Positions 26,826 through 37,150 are shown, counted from the first letter of the stretch. The stretch is 64,000 nucleotides of DNA from Oscillospiraceae bacterium (GCA_015065615.1 SVPY01000005.1:1-64000), one strand, 5' to 3'. Notes: a model not told the origin generated them from the letters alone. Numbers and translations: made by a program.

Positions 26826-28925
26826 TCAGCTTTCGGGAGTAGTTTCCGGTGTTGCCTCGGGAGTAGATTCGGGCTGACTCTCTGAAGTAACAGGAGGTGT
26901 AGGTGTTGGTGTAGGTGTGGGAGTAGGCTCCTGATACTCAATATAATGAGTAATTGAGAACAGAGCATCATCAAATACGATAGTACCAACCATATAATCG
27001 ATATTATTTATCTTTACCACAACACTCTTTGTGCCTGTAATTCCCTTATAGGTGGTTACGTATTCCTTTGAGTAAGCGGGGTTAACGGTTTTTTCGGTAT
27101 CAAGAACACCGCCGATGTAAATTTTCATATTTACGTCTTTTTTCACATTGGGAGGAAGCTCAAATCTGACTTCGATCTCTTTTTCATGCTTTTTACCGCT
27201 GCTTACTACGATATTTACTTTTGTATTTTTCTTTACTCTGTCACCTATTTCAGGATCACATTCCAATACTTCGTCTCTGGGTTTATCGCTGTCGTTATCA
27301 TAGGTAATGTCGCCGACTTTAAGACCGCAACTTTCAAGAGTCATTTTTGCTATTTCTATATCGAGACCTTCAAGGTTAGGGACAGCAAACAATTCTTCCT
27401 GAGGGCCTCGGCTTACGTAAATAATAATAGCATCGCCTTCGTATAAGGTCTCACCTGCAGCAGGCTCTGTATTAATTACGTAGGATTCAGGCACGTCCTC
27501 GTTATACACAGCCTGAATAGCGGGTACAAAACCTAATTCCTTGAGTCTGTTATAAGCATCGGTCTGATTCTGACCTGCTACGTTTTCAACTTCAATAGGC
27601 AGGTCACTTTTTTCATACATATTAACGGTAAGGAATACTTCTTTACCTTTTTTAACTTCAATATCCTGGCTGGGATTCTGAGCAATAACAATTCCGGGTT
27701 CTTTCGTCTCGTCGTTACCTGCAGTAATTGTAAATACGAAATCCTCGTACTTTTTGTTATTCTTAATATCGTTTTCGTAATTAAGACCAATAAAGCTGGG
27801 CATTACGATTTCGTCGTTTGTTTCATCGGTGGGAGCTGTGATAATATCGTAAACGAAATATCCGCCAAAAGCAACAACGGCAACCAAAATAGCAATAATG
27901 ATACCCATTATTATCATTGTACCCTTGGCTTTTCTTGTTGAGTGAACCATCTCCTCCTCGTATTCGTAATTATCACGGTACACAGGAGCCGCGGTTCTTG
28001 TTTTGGGAGCTGTTTTTACGGGAATAGGCGCCGCTGCGGAACTGATATGTCTTGTAGCGCTTAAATCCTGCATTTTAGCGTAAGCGAATACTATGGCGGG
28101 GTTTGCTTTAAAGCGGTTAAGATCCGTAAGCATCGCGCCGGCTGATGAAAATCTCTCATTAGGATTCTTTTTCATAGCCTTCATTGTAATTTCTTCAAGA
28201 CCGCCGGGTACTTCGGGATTTACCTCTGTGGGTTTTTGAGGTTCTGCCTGAAGCTGCATTAACGCTACAGATACGGCTGTATCGGCAACAAAAGGAAGCT
28301 TGCCCGTAATCATCTCATAAAGCAGTACGCCTACTGAATAAATATCGGTTCTTTCGTTTGTATACTCGCCTCTTGCCTGTTCGGGCGCAATATAGTGAAC
28401 CGAACCGAGGGCTTTATCGGTCATGGTCTGAGTTTCGCCCTGATTGAACCTTGCTATACCGAAGTCGGTAACTTTAATAGTACCGTCCTGCAGAAGCATA
28501 ATATTCTGAGGTTTAACGTCCCTGTGGATAATACCGTTATCGTGAGCGTGCTGTAAAGCTCTTAATACCTGAGATGTAAAATGTACCGATTCTTTCCACG
28601 GAAGGGCGCCGTTATGTTGGATATAATCCTTTAGGGTAATACCGTCCACGTGCTCCATAACGATGTACTGAATTCTGTCACCGAAACTGACGTCGTAAAT
28701 TTTTACGATATTGGGGTGAGAAAGCACTGCAATAGCACGGGATTCGTTTCTGAATCTTCTTAAAAATTCATTATTTTTTGAATATTCGTCTTTAAGAATT
28801 TTTATGGCAACCCAACGGTTTTCCATTCTGTCATACGCTTTATATACACAAGCCATACCGCCTGCACCGATAAGCTCATGAATTTCATATCGGCCGTCAA
28901 GTCGTTTGCCTACATATTTTTCCAT
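26826..28925 (-). CDS. prkC: Ser/Thr protein kinase PrkC with PASTA domains
   Basis: A 699-residue membrane sensor kinase. The kinase domain covers residues 1-270 (ATP Lys42 in AIKILK, catalytic HRDVKPQN with Asp136, DFG). A transmembrane helix lies at about 337-358. Three extracellular PASTA repeats follow (about 370-570), then a beta-rich region and a low-complexity Pro-Thr/Glu tail. PASTA domains bind muropeptides and link cell-wall state to growth and germination in Firmicutes. The partner phosphatase gene prpC is immediately upstream (17-nt gap). Confidence 0.97.
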   Translation of the reverse strand: MEKYVGKRLDGRYEIHELIGAGGMACVYKAYDRMENRWVAIKILKDEYSKNNEFLRRFRNESRAIAVLSHPNIVKIYDVSFGDRIQYIVMEHVDGITLKDYIQHNGALPWKESVHFTSQVLRALQHAHDNGIIHRDVKPQNIMLLQDGTIKVTDFGIARFNQGETQTMTDKALGSVHYIAPEQARGEYTNERTDIYSVGVLLYEMITGKLPFVADTAVSVALMQLQAEPQKPTEVNPEVPGGLEEITMKAMKKNPNERFSSAGAMLTDLNRFKANPAIVFAYAKMQDLSATRHISSAAAPIPVKTAPKTRTAAPVYRDNYEYEEEMVHSTRKAKGTMIIMGIIIAILVAVVAFGGYFVYDIITAPTDETNDEIVMPSFIGLNYENDIKNNKKYEDFVFTITAGNDETKEPGIVIAQNPSQDIEVKKGKEVFLTVNMYEKSDLPIEVENVAGQNQTDAYNRLKELGFVPAIQAVYNEDVPESYVINTEPAAGETLYEGDAIIIYVSRGPQEELFAVPNLEGLDIEIAKMTLESCGLKVGDITYDNDSDKPRDEVLECDPEIGDRVKKNTKVNIVVSSGKKHEKEIEVRFELPPNVKKDVNMKIYIGGVLDTEKTVNPAYSKEYVTTYKGITGTKSVVVKINNIDYMVGTIVFDDALFSITHYIEYQEPTPTPTPTPTPPVTSESQPESTPEATPETTPES
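26899..26928. repeat. Short degenerate hexamer repeat in prkC
   Basis: Five near-identical hexamers of the type GTAGGT/GTTGGT encode the Pro-Thr repeat close to the PrkC C-terminus. Likely to vary in copy number between strains without changing frame. Confidence 0.75.
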
Positions 28926-28942
28926 TACTTTAATTCTCCTTA

Positions 28943-29665
28943 TTAAAAGTACACGGCTGATACGGTAATATTATCGTGACCGCCTGCCATAAGTGCATAT
29001 TTTACAAGTATATTAACAAGTTCTTCTTTACTTGATTTTTTCATAATTTCAAGAAGTATTTTTTCTGTAAGATAATCGCTGAGACCATCCGTACAGAGCA
29101 CCGCAATATCGCCTTCCTCTATTTCAACCGTATTGAAATCGGGCTGTGCGCTGCTGTGAACCCCCAAAGAACGGGTGATTATGTTTTTATTTGGGTGCAC
29201 TCTTGCCTGCTCTTTGGTTATTTCACCGCTGTTTACAAGAGACTGCACAAAGGAGTGATCCTCTGTGATCTGCGCCACGATTTCTCCTCTTATATGGTAA
29301 AGCCTGCTGTCACCGATATGGGCAACATACATTTTTTTATCCTTAATTACTGCCATTACCACGGTTGTACCCATACCGCTGTATTCGCTTTTTTCCGCAG
29401 CTTTACCAAAAACCAAAGAATTGGCTTCTTCAATGGCTTTTTTCATTACGGGTATTATGTCGTCTTCATTTTCGTTTAGATTATTAACTAAATAATCCTT
29501 GATTGCATCGGCTGCAATATTGCTGGCTACGTCCCCGCCGTTTACGCCGCCCATGCCGTCGCAAACGATGGTATAGGCATAGCCTTCTCTTACTTCACCG
29601 TTTCTGAAAGCATCCTGATTGGTGGAGCGTCTTTTACCAATGTCTGTAGCACCGTAAATATTCAT
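28943..29665 (-). CDS. prpC: PP2C-type Ser/Thr phosphatase PrpC/Stp
   Basis: A 240-residue metal-dependent phosphatase that reverses PrkC phosphorylation. Family motifs: RSTNQDAF near the N-terminus, VCDGMGGVNGG, AHIGDSRLY, the TEDHS segment and LCTDGLSDYL. No good ribosome binding site precedes the ATG. A small hairpin (ACTGATT/AATCAGT, about 29677-29697) lies just before it, with AAAGG upstream of that hairpin. Confidence 0.97.
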   Translation of the reverse strand: MNIYGATDIGKRRSTNQDAFRNGEVREGYAYTIVCDGMGGVNGGDVASNIAADAIKDYLVNNLNENEDDIIPVMKKAIEEANSLVFGKAAEKSEYSGMGTTVVMAVIKDKKMYVAHIGDSRLYHIRGEIVAQITEDHSFVQSLVNSGEITKEQARVHPNKNIITRSLGVHSSAQPDFNTVEIEEGDIAVLCTDGLSDYLTEKILLEIMKKSSKEELVNILVKYALMAGGHDNITVSAVYF

Positions 29666-29726
29666 AACAGTACCGTTACTGATTCTTAAAAATCAGTGAC
29701 CTTTCTTATATAATTTGATCACCGCA

Positions 29727-30767
29727 TTATGTGCTGATATGTTTACCCTTTAACTGTCCGCAAGCCGCCTCAATATCGGCTCCGAGCGTTCTTCTTATTG
29801 TTGCTGTAATGCCGTAATTGCTTAATATATTTATTATTGCCTGATGTCTTTTCTGACTGCTTTTTTTATAGCCTGTATCCGTTACGTCATTAACGGGAAT
29901 TAAATTGACGTGGCATAAAACAGGCTTTAGTTTTCTGCCCAATTCGTGGGCGCACTCGTCGCTGTCATTAATACCGCTTATAACAGCGTATTCAAAACTT
30001 ATGCGTCTGCCTGTAACCTTTCCGTAATATTTGCACGCTTCAAGCAGCTCTTCAACGTTCCATTTTTTATTTACAGGCATTGTATGATTTCTTATGGTAT
30101 TGTTTGGCGCATGGAGAGATACTGATAAAGTAAGCTGAAGTTTCATATCCGCAAGCTTATATATCTTATCCACAATACCGCAGGTAGAAAGGGAAATATG
30201 GCGCATTCCTTTATTCATGCCCTCTTCGCTTGAAACCAGCTTTAAAAACTTCATAACGTTATCGAAATTATCAAGAGGTTCGCCCATACCCATAAGTACG
30301 ATGTTGGAAATTCTTTCACCTATATCCTTTTCTGCGGTTTCGATTTCAGAGAGCATTTCGGAAGGATATAAATTACGTTTAAAACCGCCCTTACCCGTTG
30401 CGCAGAAGGTACAGCCCATTTTGCAGCCAACCTGAGAAGAAATACAGATAGATATACCGTGGTGGTATTTCATTATAACGGCCTCTATATATTCGCCGTC
30501 GTAAAGCTTATAAAGGTATTTTATTGTTCCGTCCAGCTTTGAAACTCTTTTAATTTCTATGCTGCAGGAAGGTATAAAATACTTTTCATTTAACGCTGCT
30601 TTTAAATCTTTAGGAATATTCTGCATCTCATCAAAGGAGCTTATACCTTTATTCAGCCAATCAAATACCTGCTTGGCACGGTATTTCTGAATGCCGTCTT
30701 CAATAAACTTTTCGGTAAGCTCCTTTAAATCAAAGGATTTTATATCAATTTTATCCAAGAGATTCAC
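29727..30767 (-). CDS. rlmN: Dual-specificity rRNA/tRNA methyltransferase RlmN
   Basis: A 346-residue radical SAM enzyme making m2A2503 in 23S rRNA and m2A37 in tRNA. The cluster motif is GCKMGCTFCATGKGG (CxxxCxxC), the conserved GMGEPLDN and SLSTCGIV are present, and the C-terminal catalytic Cys is in AACGQL. It overlaps nothing but is tightly spaced after rsmB. Confidence 0.97.
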   Translation of the reverse strand: MNLLDKIDIKSFDLKELTEKFIEDGIQKYRAKQVFDWLNKGISSFDEMQNIPKDLKAALNEKYFIPSCSIEIKRVSKLDGTIKYLYKLYDGEYIEAVIMKYHHGISICISSQVGCKMGCTFCATGKGGFKRNLYPSEMLSEIETAEKDIGERISNIVLMGMGEPLDNFDNVMKFLKLVSSEEGMNKGMRHISLSTCGIVDKIYKLADMKLQLTLSVSLHAPNNTIRNHTMPVNKKWNVEELLEACKYYGKVTGRRISFEYAVISGINDSDECAHELGRKLKPVLCHVNLIPVNDVTDTGYKKSSQKRHQAIINILSNYGITATIRRTLGADIEAACGQLKGKHIST

Positions 30768-30778
30768 CTTAAATTAAA

Positions 30779-32095
30779 TTATTTCTTTCTGAATAACGCT
30801 ATAAAGAAGCCGTCGTTTTCAGCAAAACCCGGAAAAACCGTAAGCTGATTTTCAGGCTCTTTAATGAGTCTCGGTATTTTTATATTATCAGGAATGCTGA
30901 AAGCTTCAAATTCACTATGTTCTTTTAAAAATTTTGAAGCAATATTTCCGTTTTCTTTCGGATTTAACGTGCAGGTAGAATAAGCGAGTATTCCGCCCTT
31001 TTTAAGGAATTTTGAAGATTTTGAGAGAATTTCATACTGAGTTTCGTATAAAGCCTCTACTTCGCTTAAATCCTTATATCTTATCTCAGGTTTCCTTCTT
31101 ATTACTCCGAAACCCGAACAGGGTACGTCACAGAGAATTTTATCGGCGTTATCTATCTCGCATTTATCACTTAAAGCGTCACGCATGGAAGCCATTACGT
31201 TTTTTAAGCCGAGCCTGTATGCACCTGCTCTTATCAGCTTAACTCTGCCCTTATAAAGATCATAGGAATAAACAGTACCCGTGCCGTTCATAAGCTCGGA
31301 TAAAGTAAAGGTTTTACCTCCGGGAGCGGCGCACACGTCGATAAGTACTTCGTTTTCTTTGGGGGCAAGTATATTGCAGAGCATCTGGGATGAAATATCC
31401 TGAACATGGAAAAGGCCATCCTCAAATTCTTTAAGAGAAGTAACATCCCCTGCGCCGAAAATTTTATAACAGTTACCTATATACTGTGATTTTTTAAAGG
31501 AAAACTCAAAATTCTTTTCAAACTCTTCCTCTGTTATTTTTGTATTGTTAAGACGGATATAGGTTGGAGCTATTTTTGAAAAATCCTCCAATATTTTCTC
31601 GGTTATTTCCATTCCGTAGGAATCAAGCCATAAAGAAATAAGCTTTTCGGGAACAGAATATCTTATGCTTAAAGCTTTTTCGCTGTTTCCTTCAGCTAAC
31701 GTAAGCTCGTCCTTTATTTTTATAAGCTTGCGAAGCACCGCGTTTACGAAACCGAACTGCAATTTATATTCTTTAGCAAGATTCACCGCTTCGTTAACAG
31801 CGGCAGACTCGGGGATTTTTTCAAGAAACATAATCTGATATACGGCTGTTCTTAAAATTTCCAAAGTCTTCTCATTTATTTTATAAGTCGGATGGTCAAG
31901 ACATTTTGAAAGATAATAATCTATAGTTATCCTCTTTTCAATTGTACCGTAAAATATAATGCTGGCAAGAGCGCTGTCGCGCTTATCAAGCTCATATTTC
32001 CTTAAAGTCTTATCAATTACAATATTTGAATAACCTTCGTTTTCGCTTACCTGAAGCAAAGCTTCCAGTGCAACCGAGCGGGCGTTTACTGTCAT
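30779..32095 (-). CDS. rsmB: 16S rRNA (cytosine-C5) methyltransferase RsmB
   Basis: A 438-residue enzyme with an N-terminal NusB-like RNA-binding domain (residues about 1-140) and a C-terminal Rossmann methyltransferase. SAM loop CAAPGGKTF, DVPCSGFG with one catalytic Cys, and YSTCTLNPKEN with the nucleophilic Cys are present. It lies in the conserved fmt-rsmB-rlmN order. Confidence 0.97.
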   Translation of the reverse strand: MTVNARSVALEALLQVSENEGYSNIVIDKTLRKYELDKRDSALASIIFYGTIEKRITIDYYLSKCLDHPTYKINEKTLEILRTAVYQIMFLEKIPESAAVNEAVNLAKEYKLQFGFVNAVLRKLIKIKDELTLAEGNSEKALSIRYSVPEKLISLWLDSYGMEITEKILEDFSKIAPTYIRLNNTKITEEEFEKNFEFSFKKSQYIGNCYKIFGAGDVTSLKEFEDGLFHVQDISSQMLCNILAPKENEVLIDVCAAPGGKTFTLSELMNGTGTVYSYDLYKGRVKLIRAGAYRLGLKNVMASMRDALSDKCEIDNADKILCDVPCSGFGVIRRKPEIRYKDLSEVEALYETQYEILSKSSKFLKKGGILAYSTCTLNPKENGNIASKFLKEHSEFEAFSIPDNIKIPRLIKEPENQLTVFPGFAENDGFFIALFRKK

Positions 32096-32128
32096 ATAAA
32101 ATTCCTTTTAATTTAGTTAATATATTAA

Positions 32129-33052
32129 TTATTCAAAATAGATTTTCTCTTTAATGGGGTGACCGAGAAGATAACTGGAAGAAAGCATTCTTTTGCCGTT
32201 TTCAGGCTGTATTTCCAAAAGCTCCAAAGCGTTTTCGCCGCAGTAAACCGCAAGTTTGTTTTCGCTCACAAAAGCAAGACCGGGTTCCCCCTGCTTATTT
32301 ATTATTTTCGCAGAGAAAACTTTAAGCTTTCTGCCATCCAGAGCAGTATAAGCGCAAGGCCAGGGATTAAGACCGCGGATCTGATTAAAAATAAATTCTG
32401 CGCTCTTATTAAAATCAATTACGCCCATCTCTTTACTTATCATGGGAGCGTGTACCGCTTCGCTTTCGTTCTGAACTTCGCGCTTTGCTTTGCCGCTTTC
32501 TATTTCGGGAATGGTATCGGCTAAAAGTTCGGCGCCAACAAGACTCATTCTGTCAAAAAGCTCGCCTGCGGTTTCGGTATCGCCTATGATCATCTCTCTT
32601 TTTGAGATCATATCACCTGTATCGATACCTAGCCCCATATACATAATGGTAACACCCGTTACCTTATCGCCGTTAAGCACAGCCCACTGAATGGGAGCGG
32701 CGCCGCGGTACTTGGGTAAAAGTGAACCGTGAACGTTAATACAGCCGTATTTGGGAAGATTTAAAACTTCTTCGGGTAATATCTTACCGTAGGCTGCCAC
32801 TACTATCATATCGGGAGCAATATCCTTTAAAACAGCGAGCATCTCCCCGTTATTTCTCAGAGTCTGAGGCTGATATACGGGAATATTATTTTCAACGGCT
32901 ACTTCCTTAACGGGAGACATCTGCATTTTGTGGCCTCTGCCCTTTGGTTTATCGGGCTGAGTAAATACAGCTTCAATTTTATAGCCTTTTTCTATTAATT
33001 TTTTAAGTGACGGAACGGCAAAATCAGGCGTTCCCATAAAAACTATACGCAT
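32129..33052 (-). CDS. fmt: Methionyl-tRNA formyltransferase
   Basis: A 307-residue enzyme that formylates initiator Met-tRNA. FMGTPDFAVPSL at the N-terminus, the catalytic segment HGSLLPKYRGAAPIQWA (Asn-His-Asp chemistry with GIDTGD following) and a C-terminal OB-type domain are seen. Its downstream pathway partner, peptide deformylase, is encoded immediately upstream in the operon. Confidence 0.97.
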   Translation of the reverse strand: MRIVFMGTPDFAVPSLKKLIEKGYKIEAVFTQPDKPKGRGHKMQMSPVKEVAVENNIPVYQPQTLRNNGEMLAVLKDIAPDMIVVAAYGKILPEEVLNLPKYGCINVHGSLLPKYRGAAPIQWAVLNGDKVTGVTIMYMGLGIDTGDMISKREMIIGDTETAGELFDRMSLVGAELLADTIPEIESGKAKREVQNESEAVHAPMISKEMGVIDFNKSAEFIFNQIRGLNPWPCAYTALDGRKLKVFSAKIINKQGEPGLAFVSENKLAVYCGENALELLEIQPENGKRMLSSSYLLGHPIKEKIYFE

Positions 33053-33072
33053 ATAAATTCCTTATAAAATAA

Positions 33073-33567
33073 TCACTCTTCTTCTTCGTACTCTTCGTTT
33101 TCAGCCATAAGTTCCTCAGGATCAAGCATACGGCTTACTTTGGATTTGAACACAATACCGTTTAAATGGTCTATTTCATGGCAGAAAGCTCTTGCTAAAA
33201 GCTCCTCGCCCTCTGCTTCAAACCACTCGCCGTTTCTATCCTGCGCTCTTACTTTTACGTAGTTAGGTCTTTCTACCATACCGTATTCACCGGGGAAAGA
33301 AAGGCAGCCTTCTGCGCCATCCTGAGTACCTGCTGTTTCAATAATTTCGGGATTGATAAGCTCGATAACACCTTCGCCTACGTCGATAATACATATTCTT
33401 CTCATAAGACCTATCTGAGGTGCAGCAAGACCCACACCGTTTGCTTTATTCATAGTCTCATACATATCATCAAGAAGAATACCGAGCTTCTTATCGAATT
33501 TTTCTACTTTTTTACAAATTTTACCGAGAATGGGGTCGCCGTCGGTAACAATATTTCTTAAAGCCAT
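33073..33567 (-). CDS. def: Peptide deformylase
   Basis: A 164-residue metalloenzyme removing the N-formyl group. All three motifs are intact: GVGLAAPQIG, EGCLSFPG (metal Cys) and HEIDHLNG (metal His pair and catalytic Glu). A short acidic C-terminal tail (ENEEYEEEE) is an add-on. It lies between priA and fmt. Confidence 0.97.
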   Translation of the reverse strand: MALRNIVTDGDPILGKICKKVEKFDKKLGILLDDMYETMNKANGVGLAAPQIGLMRRICIIDVGEGVIELINPEIIETAGTQDGAEGCLSFPGEYGMVERPNYVKVRAQDRNGEWFEAEGEELLARAFCHEIDHLNGIVFKSKVSRMLDPEELMAENEEYEEEE

Positions 33568-33580
33568 TTTTTACTTCCTC

Positions 33581-36010
33581 CTATATAATGTTTACGGGAT
33601 CAGCATCTATAAACACTGAAATATCCTTGAATTCTTTTATTTTATAATGTAACTCCAACGCTTCTTTGAGCATTTCGCGGAAGTTTCGGTTATTTTTGCA
33701 TTTTATTATAAGCTTATACCTATATTTGCCGTTCAATTTAGTTACCGCCGCAGGCGAAGGTCTTAAAAACCTCAACGGAAGCGACTTATATTTATTTTCG
33801 GCAAGTTCGGTTAAATTTTTTAAAAAACTGTTTGCACAGGCACTTACTTTATGTTCATCTTCTCCCGTAAAGCCCACAAGTACCAGATCCGCATAAGGCG
33901 GATAGAGCATAGCTTTTCTGTATAAAATCTCCATATCGAAAAAGCTTAAATAGTCCTGAGCTGCCGAGAGTTTTAAATATGGGTTTTCGGGAATCTCTGT
34001 TTGTATTATTGCTCTTCCCGGGTATTTACCTCTTCCGGCTCTGCCTATGACCTGCGTCAAAAGGTCAAAAGTATTTTCACTGCATCTGAAATCATCGCTG
34101 AAAAGACTCTGGTCTGCAGAGAGAACACCTACTAAAGTGACGTTTTCAAAATCAAGACCCTTGGCTACCATCTGAGTGCCTACAAGTATATCATACTCAC
34201 CCATCGAAAAAGCATCTAACTTTTCCTTTAAAGAATCTTTTGCAGCTGTTGTATCGGCATCGATTCGAAGCACCCTTGCGCTTGGCAGTACCGTGCTTAT
34301 ATATTCTTCCACAAGCTGAGTACCGCTGCCCGAAAGCTTTAAGGCTTTCTCCTTGCAAGTGGGACACACATCAGTTAAAGGTACAGAATAACCGCAGTAA
34401 TGGCACATAAGCCTGTTATTTGCAGAATGATACGTCAGCGAAATACTGCAGTTAGGACAAGTGACAACCTCTTTGCAGGAAGAACATTTGACAAAAGTAT
34501 TATAACCGCGTCTGTTCCTTAAAAGAATTGACTGATGCCCTTTTTCGAAATTTTCTTTTATGGCGTTCTGAAGCAAAGCGCTTACACCCGTGGTATTTCC
34601 AGCGATACTTTCTTCATTCATATCCACTAGCTCAACGCCCGGAATATTGGCTTTACCGAACCTTGAATTAAGCATATTGAAGCCATACTTCTCGTTTTTT
34701 GCCATATAAAAGGATTCCACCGAGGGTGTGGCAGAACTTAAAAGACAGAAAGCGTTATTATAAGCTGCGCGGAATTTCGCAATATCTCTTGCGTGATATC
34801 TGGGGGAATTTTCCGATTTATAGGTATGCTCCTGCTCTTCATCCATAACTATCAGACCTAAGTTTCTGCACGGAGCAAATATAGCGGAACGCGTACCTAT
34901 AATGAGCTTTACTTCACCCCTTTCCACTCTTTTCCATTCATCCAGCCTTTCGCCTAAAGATAAACTGCTGTGAAGCACCGCAATATTATCTTTAAACTTA
35001 GCTTTGAAAATATCAATGGTCTGAGGTGTAAGGGAAATTTCCGGCACCATCAATATTACTTCTTTACCTTCATTTATTACGTGTTCGATAAGCTTTAAAA
35101 AAACCTGCGTTTTACCGCTGCCCGTAACACCGTAAAGAAGCGATATCCTGTTATCGGAATTATTATACTGATTTACAAGATTTAAAAAAACCTTTTCCTG
35201 CTCAGAGGAAAGTTTGCTTTCGGTTTTGTTTTTAATCTCCCACTCTGTGTAAGAGGGACGTCTGTATACTTCGCGGCTGAAAAATTCCGCCGCATTTTTC
35301 TTTACCAGCGTATTTACCAAAGATGCAGTTACACCTGTGTAGTAAATAAGCTCTTTTACGGATATTTCCGATATTTCCAAAAGGAAATCATAAACTTCCT
35401 TTTGCTTTGCTGTAAGCTTTATTTCGGAAATATCGCGGGGACGGATCATTTTATCGGAGGCATCCTTTGCTTTTCGTACCGCAAGTGAATCGGACGCAAT
35501 AAGTCCCATTCCCTTAAGCTTTGATATCTGCTTGCCTTTAGATGCAAGCAAAAGCTCTTTTTCCAAAGTTTCGGAATTTACCGTACCGCCTTTATGCTGA
35601 ATAAAGCGCAAAATTCTGACTTCATCCTCATTAAGTTCATTTATTCGTTCCTGCCAGGATTCATTACAGCTTAAACATTCTTTAATACTGTAAGAAAGTC
35701 CCGCAGGCAGCATTAAACGCACCGCATCAAAATAAGTACAGAAATACTTATCCTTAATATATGAAACAAGCTGCAGCATCTCGCTGTTTAAAAGCGGTTT
35801 ATCATCAAGAAGTGAAGAGACCTCTTTGATTTTAGGCGCATCCTCATCAGTAATTCCCATAACCATGGCTAAACGGGTTTTATTACCTGCGCCGAAAGGT
35901 ACGAGAACTCTCATACCCGGAGCACAGTGGGAATATTCTTCGGGCAGACGATAGGTAAACAGTTTGTCAAAATCGTAAGCAGTGCCTTCAACGGCGGCTA
36001 AAATATTCAA
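33581..36010 (-). CDS. priA: Primosomal protein N' (replication restart helicase PriA)
   Basis: An 809-residue superfamily 2 helicase. An N-terminal 3'-BD DNA-binding domain is followed by Walker A GVTGSGKT, the DEEQ-type box MDEEQEHTY and later helicase motifs. In between, a zinc-binding insertion has CSSCKEVVTCPNCS and CHYCGYSVPLTDVCPTC. It restarts stalled forks. Ends 13 nt before def. Confidence 0.97.
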   Translation of the reverse strand: MNILAAVEGTAYDFDKLFTYRLPEEYSHCAPGMRVLVPFGAGNKTRLAMVMGITDEDAPKIKEVSSLLDDKPLLNSEMLQLVSYIKDKYFCTYFDAVRLMLPAGLSYSIKECLSCNESWQERINELNEDEVRILRFIQHKGGTVNSETLEKELLLASKGKQISKLKGMGLIASDSLAVRKAKDASDKMIRPRDISEIKLTAKQKEVYDFLLEISEISVKELIYYTGVTASLVNTLVKKNAAEFFSREVYRRPSYTEWEIKNKTESKLSSEQEKVFLNLVNQYNNSDNRISLLYGVTGSGKTQVFLKLIEHVINEGKEVILMVPEISLTPQTIDIFKAKFKDNIAVLHSSLSLGERLDEWKRVERGEVKLIIGTRSAIFAPCRNLGLIVMDEEQEHTYKSENSPRYHARDIAKFRAAYNNAFCLLSSATPSVESFYMAKNEKYGFNMLNSRFGKANIPGVELVDMNEESIAGNTTGVSALLQNAIKENFEKGHQSILLRNRRGYNTFVKCSSCKEVVTCPNCSISLTYHSANNRLMCHYCGYSVPLTDVCPTCKEKALKLSGSGTQLVEEYISTVLPSARVLRIDADTTAAKDSLKEKLDAFSMGEYDILVGTQMVAKGLDFENVTLVGVLSADQSLFSDDFRCSENTFDLLTQVIGRAGRGKYPGRAIIQTEIPENPYLKLSAAQDYLSFFDMEILYRKAMLYPPYADLVLVGFTGEDEHKVSACANSFLKNLTELAENKYKSLPLRFLRPSPAAVTKLNGKYRYKLIIKCKNNRNFREMLKEALELHYKIKEFKDISVFIDADPVNII

Positions 36011-36029
36011 AAGCTGCTCCTTAATAAAA

Positions 36030-36218
36030 TTATTCGTTTATCTTATACTTGCCGGAAACGAAATCGCGTACAGCGAGATCAACGGGCTTTTCGATAATTA
36101 CCTTGCCTGTATCTTCACATTCCTGTGTGATTTCTCTTGCTCTTTTTGCTACGGCAATTACAACTGCATACTGGCTTGTATTTTTTGTTTTAATAATGTT
36201 ATCGGAAGGTTTAAGCAT
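36030..36218 (-). CDS. rpoZ: RNA polymerase omega subunit
   Basis: 62 residues beginning MLKPSDNII. The central YAVVIAVAKRAREI is the conserved RNA-polymerase-binding helix of omega, and the tail EKPVDLAVRDFVSGKYKI is the Firmicutes form. It lies between gmk and priA as in many Firmicutes. Confidence 0.95.
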   Translation of the reverse strand: MLKPSDNIIKTKNTSQYAVVIAVAKRAREITQECEDTGKVIIEKPVDLAVRDFVSGKYKINE

Positions 36219-36259
36219 AATTTATATCGCCTTTCTCAAATTGATTTTTTGTTTAAATT

Positions 36260-36865
36260 TTATATTCCCAATGAAGAGTCTAAATTTTCTTTATTTCTTA
36301 TATAACGAAGCTTTTCGGCTCTTAAAATGGACTTAACGTCCTCAACTGCATCCTCAAGCTTATCGTTAACTACGATGTAATCGTAATTATGAGCTTCTTT
36401 AAGCTCAACCTTGGCTGTTGCCAAACGCTTTAATATAGCGTCCTCTGTTTCGGTGCCCCTGTTTCTAAGGCGCTTTTCAAGCACTTCAAGTGAAACGGGA
36501 GTGATAAAAATACTTACGCAATCGGGTATAAGCTTTTTAATCTGTGCGCCGCCTTTTACTTCGATTTCAAGTACAACATCCTTACCTTTTTCGGTAAGCT
36601 CTACTACAGGAGCCTTGGGGGTACCGTAGTAATTATCACAGAATTCCGCGTGCTCAAGAATTTCACCTTTTTCAAGCATTTCGCTGAACTCCTCTTTGGT
36701 AACGAAATAATACTGAACGCCGTTTTCCTCACCGGGTCTGGGAGCTCTTGTGGTAGCGGATACGCTGAGAGTCAAATTATCGTCACTTTCAAAAAGCTTT
36801 TTTAATATCGTACCCTTTCCGCCGCCTGACGGTGCGGAAATAACTATAACAAGACCTTTACTCAT
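36260..36865 (-). CDS. gmk: Guanylate kinase
   Basis: A 201-residue nucleoside monophosphate kinase, GMP + ATP to GDP + ADP. P-loop [10 protein letters not shown], the GMP-binding [18 protein letters not shown] and the lid segment [13 protein letters not shown] are present. Overlaps remA by 8 bp. Confidence 0.98.
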   Translation of the reverse strand: MSKGLVIVISAPSGGGKGTILKKLFESDDNLTLSVSATTRAPRPGEENGVQYYFVTKEEFSEMLEKGEILEHAEFCDNYYGTPKAPVVELTEKGKDVVLEIEVKGGAQIKKLIPDCVSIFITPVSLEVLEKRLRNRGTETEDAILKRLATAKVELKEAHNYDYIVVNDKLEDAVEDVKSILRAEKLRYIRNKENLDSSLGI

Positions 36866-37127
36866 TTATATTCAGCTCCTCAAAATCATCGTCTTTATCG
36901 TTAAGTCTGTTGGCTATTGTTTCAGGCTGCAAAGCCGAAAGAACAACGTGATCGCTGTCGGTAATAATTACGGCTCTTGTTCTTCTGCCCTGCGAAGCAT
37001 CGATAACCGAGCCCTTATCCTTAGCTTCCTGAACGATTCTTTTGGAAGGAGCGGAATCGGGACTTACGATAGCTACGATTTTTGAAGAAGAAAGCATATT
37101 ACCGAAGCCGATATTTATAAGTTTCAT
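36858..37127 (-). CDS. remA: DUF370 protein RemA, DNA-binding regulator
   Basis: An 89-residue protein starting [20 protein letters not shown], with [28 protein letters not shown], diagnostic for RemA. In Bacillus subtilis RemA binds DNA and activates biofilm-matrix and osmoprotection genes. No B. subtilis-type matrix operon is seen here, so its targets are unknown. It sits in the conserved yicC-remA-gmk-rpoZ order. Confidence 0.95.
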   Translation of the reverse strand: MKLINIGFGNMLSSSKIVAIVSPDSAPSKRIVQEAKDKGSVIDASQGRRTRAVIITDSDHVVLSALQPETIANRLNDKDDDFEELNINE

Positions 37128-37150
37128 TTTATTCTTCCTTTCTTCAAGGC

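Noticed and set aside
26899-26928. Hexamer repeats as a CRISPR or mobile element
   Set aside because: Short, in frame within prkC and encoding Pro-Thr; no spacers.
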